A stretch of DNA of 64,000 nt, taken from NCBI GenBank assembly GCA_947247005.1, contig OX365962.1, positions 9,211,201-9,275,200 of the forward strand. Direction: 5' to 3'. The DNA is from Spisula solida (lineage: Eukaryota; Mollusca; Bivalvia; Venerida; Mactridae). Positions 1 through 11,260 of this stretch are shown one piece after another (position 1 is the stretch's first letter; each line of letters begins with the position of its first letter). Under the pieces are notes generated by a model, which made no database searches, was not told where the DNA came from, and saw nothing but the letters and a program-made list of their open reading frames with translations. The position numbers and the translations under genes are program-made.

Positions 1-180
1 TCATTTTCTGTTAAAGTCAAGCGTATTTCGTCTATACAGTAAAATGGTAAAATTCAGTCAAAAGTATAAAAATGACCCTTCATATTCAGAAGCTATTGGA
101 ACCTTTGACTGATGCTAGTGATAAATAAATAAATCTTTAATATAGAATAGACTTTAGTGATATGTAATTTTTTAACAAAT

Positions 181-455
181 TAGTATAAACTAGAGCTGTT
201 GCCATTCTGCAGACTAATATACCCCTGTCGGCAAAGGGCCATAATTCTACAAAAATTCATCGCAGCGCAAATTCCTTTCTTCATGCACATCTATATATTG
301 AGGTTGTTCATCTGTGAAAGTTTGAGCGAAATCCTGCCAAAACTGTAGGAGGAGTTGCGTCCACAAGAATGCGTCTACGGACAGACAGACTGATGGACAG
401 ACAAGCTGAATCCAGTATACCCCCCCCCCCATTAAAACTTGTTGTGCGGGGGTAT
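181..455. repeat. Interspersed repeat fragment ending in a poly-C run
   Basis: The stretch begins with AACTAGAGC, a start shared with repeat fragments near 27343 and 28705. It contains GGACAGACAGACTGATGG-type wording and ends in an 11-base C run followed by ATTAAAACTTG. The style matches dispersed repeats common in bivalve genomes. Short ORFs crossing it on the minus strand are not gene-like. Confidence 0.5.
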
Positions 456-748
456 AAATATAAAATGTGCATTGAAAAGTGTTGTGTTAGACGCAATTTT
501 TGAAGGACCATTCATGTCAAGTGTCACCATCAATTTTATTCATCAAATACTTTTTACAGAACAGAGCTCTTGTTCTTATAAAAAAATTAAACAGTTGAGT
601 ATTTAAAATTGATACAAAAACAAAGAAAACGTGCAAAAATATTCGATAGGCAATTAGGTTAAAAGGTATTTCAATTTAACATAGGCAATTGAACTCAATA
701 CAAAGTTTGATTACTACTGTAATATACAATGTAAGGTAACTATAGTCC

Positions 749-955
749 AGAGAATTTGACACGACGCTCGACCTTCTATAAGCATAATTCAACAGCTGAT
801 TTATTGTCTGTATCTATAACTCCGGTTGTATGTTTTCATAAGCGGAAAGTATCACAAAGTCACTCAAGGTGTATAAATATCAATACAAATGATGTTGAAA
901 TCCGAAGGACCGATATTGCACAATTTGCTCGCAGAATATATTATATAATATTATC
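749..955 (+). mobile_element. MITE, CAGAGAATTTGACA family, 3'-truncated copy
   Basis: The left terminus CAGAGAATTTGACACGAC and the following ~190 bp align by eye with the complete copy at 25721-25962 and the inverted copy near 34293-34524. The matching right terminus is missing here, so this copy is truncated. No coding capacity is seen. Confidence 0.6.
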
Positions 956-1798
956 GCGACGCGTCAATCAAAAGTGATTGAATCATTGATGGTGACTCGT
1001 GAACGCTGATTGGTTGATGAGGCAATTAACTCCACCTCTTGTCTGTCAATTACTCGAAACGAGTGATGCTTTATTGAATACGGTGTACGCGACGAATTTA
1101 TGACTCAAGGTCAAACGCGGCCGATAGAAAAACGGCGCGTCCCGAAAACGCGTAGATCGGTTATTTTACGCGTCTAATTAAAAAAGTATGCGTCCAAATA
1201 CGCTTAATTACGCGTTGCCGAGAACCCTGAATTACATTTATTCTGGCCTTTCATAATTCTGCAATTTATTAATTCACTTTTTTTGTAAAAATGGATACAA
1301 AATACTAAATTAGTGTTGAATATAGATAATATCAGTTCAATTAGGGATTCTCCATTTCTATTCATGTTACTAATGGTTACGATGACCTCTATCAAACAAA
1401 TTTATACGTTTTAATTGTTTTTTTAAACTTTACCCAAATATTCTTTTGTTATCTAAACATACATGTATTGTAACCACTAGTAAAAAAGTTATTATAAGTG
1501 TTACTGTGTTTTATAAATCAACAATGCCTAATAAAATGTTTCATTTAAAACGTCATAAAATATTAATATTTCTTGTATATATCTTCAAATTTTTTGGTAC
1601 CTTCTTAATCTTATACTGCATAAATAGACCTTTCACTTGAAACCACTGTCATTCAAATATATACGCAAACTAAAGAGTGATCTATATTCGTATATAGGCG
1701 TAAGCAGTGATTTCAAACTCAAAACAAATTTTCCCTCTATAACCTATATTTCGACATTGTTAAATGTTGTCCAAGGTTTACATCAGAATCTAAACCAT
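956..1798. other. Gene-free AT-rich stretch
   Basis: There is a short CG-richer patch around 1080-1200, where acgcg-type words recur, and then AT-rich sequence with short random ORFs. No domain, repeat family or RNA gene could be recognised. Confidence 0.5.
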
Positions 1799-2244
1799 GG
1801 GTATGTTTGTAATGTCTGTTCCGCACACTATGCGGGATGTTCTACTCCGAACAACTTACAAACAAAACGGAACTGTCCTGGACAGTGTGCCGAATGTTCT
1901 ACTCCAAACACCTTACGAACAAAACGGAACAGAAAGTAAAATGTTTAAGATGACCAAAATTGTAGTTGCAGCCGTAATATTGGAGGAAGAAATATGTAAT
2001 TGGATATATTTAAATGTGATTGTTTGCCTGCAATGGCCCATAATTGGAAAATAAATTTATTATATTCTATTTTATGACACAAGCGACCATTGTTCTTGGA
2101 ACTTCTTGCTGTAATCACGTGACTGTTCTGGCTGCACCACCTCTGTGGCGGGCACAGAAAGAACATGTTCCGAACAGTGTTCTGGTTTGTTCGTAAGTGT
2201 GTTCCACTGTCTGGGATGTGCGGAACAACGTTACGAACGCGCCC
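1799..2244. mobile_element. MITE with ~26-bp inverted termini, carrying a ~170-bp insertion
   Basis: The left end reads GGGTATGTTTGTAATGTCTG and the right end ...TGCGGAACAACGTTACGAAC followed by GCGCCC, an imperfect terminal inverted repeat. A second copy at 30718-30996 has the same ends and interior but lacks about 170 bp found here at roughly 1949-2117. The short ORFs on both strands are translations of this non-coding element. Confidence 0.65.
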
Positions 2245-2299
2245 CAGCCCCCATGTGTACATGTAGCGGTCTAGCAATAACATATTCTGAAAGGATCAA

Positions 2300-3840
2300 C
2301 GAGATTGAGTGGGTGGAGTCAGCGTCTGGTCAATTGCAAATGCGTAAAGCCGGTAAAGGATGTAAGAATTGTGCATCTACTGATCTAGGTAATTGGTTAA
2401 ATTCCAGAAACAAAATTGCAACATGTTCTTTTGATTGAAAGAATTTTACCTAAACATGTATAAAAATAAAAGCAAAAAGTATAGATTAATCATGTATGTG
2501 TAAGCACGGAAATACATTAGACGGAATGGCAACTCATTCAACTCCCACTATTTTCCTATATAGGCCGCCATATTGGAATGAAATATCGCGATCGGCTTAC
2601 TTGTACGAGACTAAGCGAGACTTGACGAGATTCTCAAGTTGGCGCTATTTTTCCCGCTAGCCGCCGCCATCTTGGATTATTTCACCAATTCAGCCTGATT
2701 TGTCAATGAGATATTTGTTTTCATTTAAAGCAACTCTTCGTCTAAATAAGCAAAGATGGGTGTTTATTTGTTCCATTGTGTGTTTGGAACCTTTTTAAAT
2801 AGATAGTCTGGACGATTCATCTGTCAATTGTGACATAGACCACATTTTCTGTGACCTATCCTGATCGATAAATTTTCAATCGACGGGTTTTGGATTGCTT
2901 CCGATATTTACTTTTTTAAATCCCTAAAGAAACTTATTTGCGACTGTTTTTCTTATAAATCAATATTTTTTGTGATCTTTGGGGTGTCCTCTATTTGTTG
3001 AAAATGATCAAACCACTTAGTTTTGTGGTTTTGACTCGAAAAAAAGATTTCTTTTGGATAAGCCATGTTCACAATTATCGTGCTTACCGAAGCGCGCAAT
3101 GCATTATGGGTAGTCAGGTCATAATTAGGCTATTTTTAGACCTGCTTATCCGTTCTGTGTATATCCGTGGTGTAAGAGTCAATGAATGAATGACAAGTTG
3201 ATGACTCACATATAACAGTTACAATATTAGTAAGTGAACTTGAACAAGTTGAAGTGACAAGTCACCCACTGACCCAGTGGGGGAGGTGTCAGGTTTGAAA
3301 GGGCCCATGATTGGAGAATAAATTCTATTGTCAAGTGAGGAATTTATCACTCTGTGACGAATTTTATGGGCCCTTATTTTACTGACCACTGAAAGACTGA
3401 CAACTAGCTGAATTGTTACATTTCATAAAGATTGCATGAAAAACACCCAAGTGCATATTATATGGTATTTAATATAATATTGAATATTCAAATAACGGAA
3501 TATACATAGTTGCAGGATCTCTAATTAAGACCATATATGGAAAGATAAACAGACTCCTGGAGGCTGGAGTCCTGCAAAGAGTAGCCTACAAATTTTCGAA
3601 ACACGATTTTATGTGATTCCAAGCATTTATCGAAGAAATCAAAATATCATAATATAGAAATGACACTAATATAACTATAGAAATAAGCAAAAAGACCCTG
3701 AACTCACCTAAAATTACGTTTAAAGCGTTAAAATCCTAGAAAGATTAGTAATCTGTGTAACCCGGAAGTATTTAATGACCGTGACCTTTGTCGGTTACGC
3801 GTGAGAATAACACGTCGTAAGATTTCGGTATGTCTAAATA
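2300..3840. other. Gene-free stretch with low-copy repeat debris
   Basis: I see no coding exon with supported splice sites. A GGGCCCATGATTGGAGAATAAATT-like patch near 3300 resembles part of the insertion in the MITE at 1799-2244. Around 3245-3395 an inverted pair built on GGGCCCAT/ATGGGCCC hints at a small foldback element. Everything else is unremarkable. Confidence 0.4.
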
Positions 3841-3884
3841 GACATGTTTAAAACGCGGCCAACTGCGGCCAAGTGCGGCCAAAT

Positions 3885-4180
3885 CTGCGGCCACAGAATG
3901 GGTTGGCCGAGATACCTGCGGTCAAACGTTTAACGGCTATATATCAGTATTTTAGCAATTATTGTGATATTTTGTTGATTATTTTGGTTGTACAAGTAAT
4001 TTTCTAATGTTATGTACAATATATTGATGATTTTAAAGTTGCTATTGCATACATTATCATTGATTTGCGGCTACAGAATGGGTTGGCCGAGTTACTTGCG
4101 GGCAAAAGTTTAACAGTTATATATGAGTATTTTAGCAATTATTGTGATATTATGTTGTTTATTTTGGTTGTATAAGTGAG
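3885..4180 (+). repeat. Two-copy direct repeat, ~185-bp spacing
   Basis: Two ~110-bp blocks start with AGAATGGGTTGGCCGAG (near 3895 and 4076). Each continues through TATTTTAGCAATTATTGTGA to TTTTGGTTGTA. They differ by scattered substitutions, so this is an older local duplication. Just upstream, GCGGCCAA-type words recur four times (3855-3895). Confidence 0.75.
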
Positions 4181-4663
4181 TGTAATGATATAGAATGTAT
4201 TTGTTTTTATATATTTATTATTCATATGAAGTAGATATGTATAATACGAAGCGTGATATACGGACATATGCGATCAAGCTTGTAATCTTGTATCATTTTA
4301 TATTGTTTTTTGTGTGTTTGATATGGAATAAACGTTTTTTAAATAATGTTTATGTTATGTCTATTACATGCATCGAAGTATGTAATTTACCTAATAAATG
4401 ACCACGCTTTTACAATGTATAACGTTTCTAATAACTATTGAGTTAACTTGAGTTGAGAAGAAAATTGCAATATATTTCATGCTGCTTATAAAGACCTAAA
4501 TATACAAAGATTGGAAAAATCTACCAAATCTCACAATATCTCGCGGCAGTCTTCTGAAATCTCGCGAAATCTCGTTTGTTTTTAATACCTTATATCTCCT
4601 GTTTTAATATACATAGGAAAAAACTAATACTTTTATGCAATAGATTTATTATTCTGCTTTAAA

Positions 4664-5793
4664 ATGATACCTGAGAATATATTAAAATGGATTCGGAACT
4701 TTCTATCTGGAAGAAAACAATGTGTCAGAGTTGGTAATGCTCTATCCAGCAAGGTAGATGTTGCAAGCGGTATTCCACAAGGATCAGTGTTAGGCCCGAT
4801 CCTTTTCTTAGTGTTTATAAACGATCTTCCGAATGTTGTCAAATCTACAGTAAAATTATTCGCGGATGACACCAAACTTTATAGGAACATTGAGGGACCT
4901 GGGGACTGTGATCTTATTCAGGAAGATTTAGACAATCTGTCAGAGTGGTCAGACACATGGTTATTGCGTTTTAACGCTGGAAAATGTAAATCTATGCATT
5001 TGGGTCGTAAAAACCCCAAACATAAATATAACATGTCAAACAATGAAATAGTCCAAGTTGAAAGTGAAAAAGACATTGGAGTAACATTTGATTGTCAACT
5101 AAAATTCAACGAGCATATTATCCAGATTGTGAACAAAGCCAATCAGAAACTGGGCCTTATTAAGAGAAGTTTTGAATATATGGACAGAAGCATGTTTCTT
5201 ATACTATACAAATCACTTATAAGACCGCAGTTAGAATATGCTACAGTAATATGGTCACCGTGGATTAACAAGCACATTGTCGCGGTTGAACAAGTTCAAC
5301 GACGGGCTACACGTCTTGTAAAAGAAATTGCACATATGGATTACAAAGATCGTCTAATCAGTCTAGGACTACCAACATTAATATATAGAAGGGAAAGGGC
5401 CCATGTTCTGCAATTATACAAAATTATGAATAATTTTGACATGGTGCATTTGAACTCTATTTCTGTGAATACCAATGCAAACACTAGGGGACATAATATG
5501 AAATTGAATAAAAGACATCATAACTATAAGAGCTGTATGAACAACTTTGTCACCAGAACAACCAGTTATTGGAACGATCTACCAGATGAGTGCGTACAGA
5601 GTAAGAACGTGAACATTTTCAAGAACTCGTTAAATAAAGCCTGGAAACATAAATCCAATAAATTTGACTATAAGTTTTAACAATGTACATAACCACACAT
5701 GCAATGGATATAGTAGTGATTTCTCGTCAATTGGTCAACACAAGCTACCAGCTTATTCATGACCGGTCTACAAAGGTAAAACAAAGGTAAAAC
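4664..5793 (+). mobile_element. 5'-truncated non-LTR (LINE) retrotransposon, reverse transcriptase C-terminal half
   Basis: An uninterrupted 338-codon frame (4664-5680) encodes the C-terminal part of a LINE reverse transcriptase. It shows motif B, GIPQGSVLGPILF (about residues 36-48), and the catalytic motif C, LFADDTKLY (about 64-72). A thumb/connection region with a CR1/Jockey-type RPQLEYA motif follows. The endonuclease domain and RT motifs 0-A are absent, and an in-frame stop lies just upstream, so the copy is 5'-truncated, as is usual for LINE insertions. After the stop a short non-coding tail ends near two AAAGGTAAAAC repeats (about 5775-5795), possibly the 3' terminus. The frame is intact over its whole length, which suggests a fairly recent insertion. 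Clade (CR1/L2/Jockey-like) is inferred from motif style only. Confidence 0.88.
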
Positions 5794-5799
5794 TGATTT

Positions 5800-6387
5800 A
5801 TTGAAATCAGTCAATAGGCCTCAAAGAGCCAGACCTACTATCATTTTAATGGAAATTCCAATTTTATCAGAAAATAGTTTAAAATACCCAATTTGCCTCA
5901 TTCAAACAATAATTTTCTGAATTCTACAAGAGATAGAAAGAAATACGTTACACCATGCAGTAGAAGAAACTTAGCTCTTCATAATAAGATATTGGTCATT
6001 AAAAAAGGATGACAAACAAAAGCGTGCATGTAAAATATCCGAGTCTGCTGCATGCTATTTTGCATTTTCTCTCTGTTTTCAATTAAGTCTCCAATCTGTG
6101 TAAATGTAGGTCTTTGCTGCTTATAAAACTTTGATAGAACAAATATAAACACATGACCGACAATTTCCTTGACCGGGGAACCACTTGACTATGTTAACTA
6201 TCATTAAGTAGAATTCCTAACGAAACCATAATGCACATTACTTACCAAGTTTCAAGTGTCAAGTTTTATTAGCAAAATCGGAAAATAATATGCCTTTGGC
6301 CAATTTACAACAAATACATGTATATACAAGTACATATAAGTAATATACAAACACATGACATAATATTCAACAGAGATAAATAACAAA
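5800..6387. other. Gene-free gap between two LINE remnants
   Basis: This AT-rich sequence has no recognisable exon. The short CAAGTTTCAAGTGTCAAGTTTTATT stretch near 6245 may begin the 3' flank of the minus-strand LINE remnant. Confidence 0.4.
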
Positions 6388-6780
6388 TTACGAAGCAACT
6401 GCATCAATGGCTACAGAGCGTCTTAACATAGCATTATAGGTAAATTTAGCTATATTCTTAATGGTAGTAGTATTATTCGATGACATTAAAAATATAATTT
6501 TGTTCAATGTATTCCATGATCTGGGAATATTATACATAATACGTAAGTCAGAATAAAATGGACAGCATAGCATGAAATGATATTCAGTTTCTATCATATT
6601 ATTGCATAGTTTACATTTACGATCAGAGCGGGCAATATTTGTTTATCTACCAACTTCAATTTCGAGAGAGTGGGAGCATAGACGAACCTTTGATAAAGCT
6701 AGTTTGTACTTGTCGTTCATCTTGATATCTAGATATTTTTCAGACTTATATTGACATTTAAATTGTTTGTAAAAATCCTA
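6388..6780 (-). pseudogene. LINE reverse transcriptase 3' remnant (zinc-knuckle end)
   Basis: Reading the minus strand gives KYLDIKMNDKYKLALSKVRL, then SHSLEIEVGR, a stop codon, and then ARSDRKCKLCNNMIETEYHF. This is the C-terminal part of a LINE ORF2, where a Cys-rich knuckle (CKLC, EYHFMLCCPFY) follows a K/R-rich helix. The single stop lies between GR and TNIARSD, near 6645, and a second stop occurs near 6780. The fragment is not part of the + strand LINE at 4664-5793, because its orientation and sequence differ. Confidence 0.75.
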
Positions 6781-7116
6781 CTTAGATTACCTATGCTGTA
6801 CATTCTCGATTGCTAGGCAATTTTGGAACACCACTACAAATCTATACCGCTAGTACACTTAATAATGTTGCCATTGTAACAAAAACTAACTGACATTTAG
6901 AAATTAAAGTTGTCGTTAACAACAACAGATTATAACTTTCAATAAAGTTTATCTGAAGAAAATCTGAATTCTACGATGAAAAAAGCATGCAAGCATTTAC
7001 ATTTTGTTTCGCTATTTGTTTTGCTTTCATAGGAATTACCGGATATGAATCATATCCGCGGATATGAACGGTAAATACCGAATATGAATGATAATGGTTA
7101 AAATTAAGCTATTCCA

Positions 7117-7507
7117 TCATAAAAAGTAATATTTTGTTAATTTAAACAATTATCGCTCATATTCGGTATTTACCTTTCATGTACGGATTTCACCTATGTT
7201 CACGAATATGAATCTGATAGCGCACTGATACTAAATATTTCTTCCAAGGCTTAATAATGCTACAAGAACATTTATTTTTGGTATGTATATGTATTTTTAT
7301 GTTTATAACCAATTCCCCATCATAAAAACATAATATTTTGCTTAATTATAACAATTATCGCACATATTCGGTATTTACGGTTCATGTACGGATTTCGCCT
7401 CATGTTCACGAATATGAATCCGATAGCGCACTGCTGATAAACATTTCTTCCAAGGCTTAATCATGCTACTAGATCATTTATTTTTGGCATGTTTATGTAT
7501 TTTTATG
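7117..7507 (+). repeat. Tandem direct repeat, two ~195-bp copies
   Basis: Two successive copies run from CCATCATAAAAA through CATATTCGGTATTTAC and CACGAATATGAATC to TTTATTTTTGGYATGT. They differ by small indels. Upstream, at 7030-7085, an inverted copy of the CGGTAAATACCGAATATGAA wording makes the region partly palindromic. Confidence 0.75.
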
Positions 7508-7795
7508 TCACGGTGACCTATACCTAAATCATTTGGGGGCAAACTGCTGATTGTGACCAACATCCAAATAAAGTTTGAATTTCCTGGGCCAAACCATTCT
7601 AGAGTTATTTATCATAAACAAATTGGTCTATTTGATCATGTTGAAGGTCACAGCAACCTTGGCATATGACCTTAAAGTCACATGGGGTCATTTACTGGTG
7701 ATGTTAACTTGAAGATCAAGTTTGAACGTATTACACAGGGTTTATGATAAATTTATGATTTGACCTAAGTTACCTTGTGTTTGACCGTTGATGAC

Positions 7796-9943
7796 TTAAA
7801 TATGGAGCTTAATTAGATATTTTTAGATTCATGATCTATCATCATTGTGACCAAGTTTCACTAAGATTAGGCCAAACTTTTGATATTTAGTGTAATACAC
7901 AATGAAATTGTGGACAGACGGATGGACAGGATCACAAAAGCTTAATGTTGGGGTAAAAATTTGAATTTGATTTAAAAAGTTCAAAATACCATAATTAAAA
8001 GCCTTACAAAAAAAATACAAAAATGTAACGCTGATTCGCTGAATGTGATGGTTATCCCACCCACATGCATCAGAGGTCTATCATGCACAGTTTTGTTCAG
8101 ATCCAACCAATGGTTACAGAGAAGTTAGTCAATAGGCTCTAGCCTCTATTATAAGTGAAAACAACAAGAGCACCGCCATTCAGGGCAATATACACCTGAA
8201 GGGTTTTGTTTCATTGACCTCAAAGGGACCCATGCAAACATGCGCTCTGAATGTCGTCTTGATGTTGTGAATGTTTGTGTCAGGTTTCTTTAAAGTCCTT
8301 AAAGGGGTTCAAGAGTTACAGAGCAGAAGGGAAACAAAGTTATATGACCTTTAACCCCTAAGTGTGACCTTGACATTGAAGTGACCCATTAAGAAAATGC
8401 GCTCTACACATCGGCTTGATGTGGTGATCATTTGTGTCAGGTTTCTTCAAAATCGTTCTTAGTCACTGCACTTCTCCTAGATGTCAGGGTACTGTTTTAT
8501 CAATGCAGTTACGGAAAACTTAAATTTGCAATCAAATTTAAATTCTTCATAATACTTTTACAACTGTAAAGTGTGGTAAAAATAGATGCAATGATAATAA
8601 AGATTTAGACTAGTTAATGAATTTCTACAAACCATATCTTTACCATATTTGCCGTTGTTAAAGAATTACAATTTAAATTTGAACGTAACTTTAAGATTAT
8701 CTTAAGTGCTTTAATAAAACAGTACCCTGGTGCTTTATACATAGTGATACCGTATGCAGTTTCAAGACAATAACCTTTTAATAGTTTCAGAGTTCAAAAG
8801 AAGGAACATTAATAGGAAAATAGATGAAGGGAAATAATTCAAGAATGGTACCAGCTATAGTTATGGTTCTTAGTCACTGCAGTGAGCACTATTATCCTGA
8901 CTACCTAGTAGTCTGAAAATGCATGAAAAATAACAGTTTCAAATTATGTAATACATGTAATAGCCACTGCCAACTAAAAAAGCGTACTGTACAAAATTAT
9001 TGTAATCTAACAAATCGAGAGCTATAAATGCCATAAATATAAGGGTTCAAGCTATCATGTACCTCGGTCTCCTATTTTCGTGTCTTCTCCTGAAATTCAT
9101 GCTTAGTTTAATTAAGCTCAGGCATACGTGCTGCATTATAATTATAGTAAACTTACCCAAAATAATAATCATTCAAATAGTAGGAATCAATTAAGGCAGT
9201 CATTTTGGATGACTCATCATAGTTGTCACCTTGACGATATCTGAGGTACATACGGGTAGTGATTATTCCAAATGGAATTCTTCAACTGGTGTTAATTATT
9301 TTCGCATGTAATTTTATTACGCATTTTATTTTTTACCACATACTATAACACCCACAATGAAAACTCATTTTGATATGTACTACAATGTACTCAAAATTTA
9401 CTTAATTTGAAAACAAATTTAAAATTTCACGTCATGGGGCCCCAATACAGACAAGTTTTTAGGGAGGCACAGATTTCATGGTTACCAGTCAACAAGATTC
9501 AGAGTACCGACCAGTCACCTAGACATATAAAAGCTATAATGTTACGTACTTTCATAAACTTCAGGTTGCGCGAGTGCGCATGCGCTGATGAAACTGTTAT
9601 TGTCACAATCATGTTTGACACGTGGATCAGGCGTTACAGAAAATATTTTATTCGCAACGCACCCTCCCTAATATTACTATATATATATTATTTGTTTAAT
9701 TAATGTCATTTGCATCTGAATGCAGAAAGTATTGTCATGTACATACAGATAATAGTAAGTACAATGAAGTGCAGGTTACTGGTATATTGCATATATAATT
9801 ATATTGCTTTTGTATAAATCAATAGTAAATTGTAAATTTGTTGAAACAATATTCTGTGTTGTAAAACAAATTATTTTAGCATTTAACTGTTAAAAATGTA
9901 TTGAAAATGATACGTTTGCTACATTAAATGATTAATGACACAT
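7796..9943 (+). repeat. Local segmental duplication A, copy 1
   Basis: About 2.15 kb is nearly identical to 21794-23946 in the same orientation. I saw only a handful of substitutions and 1-2-base indels, roughly 1 percent by eye, apart from a (TA)n length difference near 9680. The block contains a dispersed bivalve-type repeat (AACAAGAGCACCGCCAT at about 8163) and a foldback MITE at 8484-8728. A 98-codon ORF at 9407-9703 recurs in copy 2, but it has no recognisable domain and its 3' end is altered by the TA repeat, so I do not call it a gene. Confidence 0.92.
8484..8728. mobile_element. Foldback MITE, CAGGGTACTGTTTTAT family
   Basis: The left end CAGGGTACTGTTTTATCA is mirrored by TAATAAAACAGTACCCTG at the right end. 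The inverted similarity extends inward through the AATTTAAATT-type core. The same element lies in duplication A' (22474-22718), and a diverged relative sits in a dynein intron (about 53103-53350). Confidence 0.7.
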
Positions 9944-9944
9944 C

Positions 9945-11260
9945 CTGGTATATGAGACCATGTGACCGGGGGCATATTTCTATGGAACGCCATAGCTGCC
10001 TTGTGTTGGTACTAATCAGTTTGTTGTGTGCATTTACTAAGTTGTTCTGTGCTACCATCATTATGTTATGAGTATTTCCAAATCCTTCTGTACTTAAGAC
10101 GCTTTGTCTTTGTTATGTTATGTACATTTACTAACTCTTGCTGTACAAACGACACTGTTCCTTTCTGTGCAGTTGTCATTGTGTTATGTGTATTTAACAG
10201 GTTGTCCGGTAGATAATCTATGCTGTCCTGTGCATATGTCAATATGTTATGTGCATTTGTGATGAGCATACATCATTTCGTTATTTGTGTCTGTCATTAT
10301 GTTGTTTGAATTAATCATGTTGTTCTGAAATATAATGAAATATTGGGTCGTGTTTAAAATATGATGGACTAAAGATTGTGCGTTACATACATACTACGAA
10401 ACGATTTCTGAAAATAAGTATTGTAAAATATTTTGCACGTGTTTAAAAAACGATGGACTAAAGATTGTGCGTTGCATACATACATGTACTACGAAACGTT
10501 TTCTGAAAATAAAGATTATAGAATATTGGGTCAAGTGTTTATTTTAATCCATGGTATTATATTGTACACAAAATGTCAAGCAAACTACTGATTATATATT
10601 TCATATGATATACAACACCGGCTTTTCTAATATGGACATCGTGACATTTGTTTAAAGATAACTTTGACATACAATGTACATTCATGTAGCACACGTTAAA
10701 AAGAACAAGCATTAATTATACACTTGCTAAATAAATGTCAGTTCTGAGAAATACCCGTAACAAATGTTTTGTACCTTCTTACAAAAATTTGTCTTCATGC
10801 AGCATTTGAGGTATAGTCCGAACAGATTAAACTGACACTTAACCTTTATCCATTAACATCATTAATAGCTTATTGTATCAAATATTTCAATCTCCGTGAA
10901 AATCGACCATGTTTTACCGATTGTTTAGATATTAGGTTTTATACTACACATTCATATTTATCTCCGCTTATATAGACAAAGGTCGAAATAAAATTAGTGA
11001 CAAGAAGTCACCTGTTAAATTATGCTAATAGAAGGTTCGTGGATCAGGTCAATTTGTTCGCACCTTCAATAAATAATCAGCGGTAAGGGTTGGTTTAACT
11101 GAACCACATATAGTTTTATACAAATTCTTTCAAGGCTGGATCGTTGTATCTACGCATTAATAATACTTGTGTACATATACCCGTTTTTCTTTGATATTGC
11201 TTTCATGTATACATGTGTATTATTTTGTGCTTTAATGTGATGAAATTGCTTTGTATTTAT
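9945..11260 (+). repeat. Local segmental duplication B, copy 1
   Basis: This matches 17585-18843 and then about 19795-19910, same orientation, with clear but diverged similarity (many substitutions and indels). It starts at TGGTATATGAGACCATGTGACCGG-type sequence. It contains a degenerate minisatellite built on TGTTATGTGCATTTAC (10020-10320) and two copies of a TACGAAACG...TTCTGAAAATAA block. In copy 2 this block lies directly behind the TRIM-like gene. Here it abuts duplication A with no TRIM-like coding sequence. Confidence 0.8.

Noticed and set aside
4195..4401. Possible 5' part (endonuclease) of the LINE at 4664
   Set aside because: There is no endonuclease motif and the sequence belongs to the end of the local direct repeat and its flank.
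9407..9703. 98-codon ORF repeated at 23396-23710
   Set aside because: It is present twice only because of the recent duplication. It has no domain and its end changes with a TA microsatellite.
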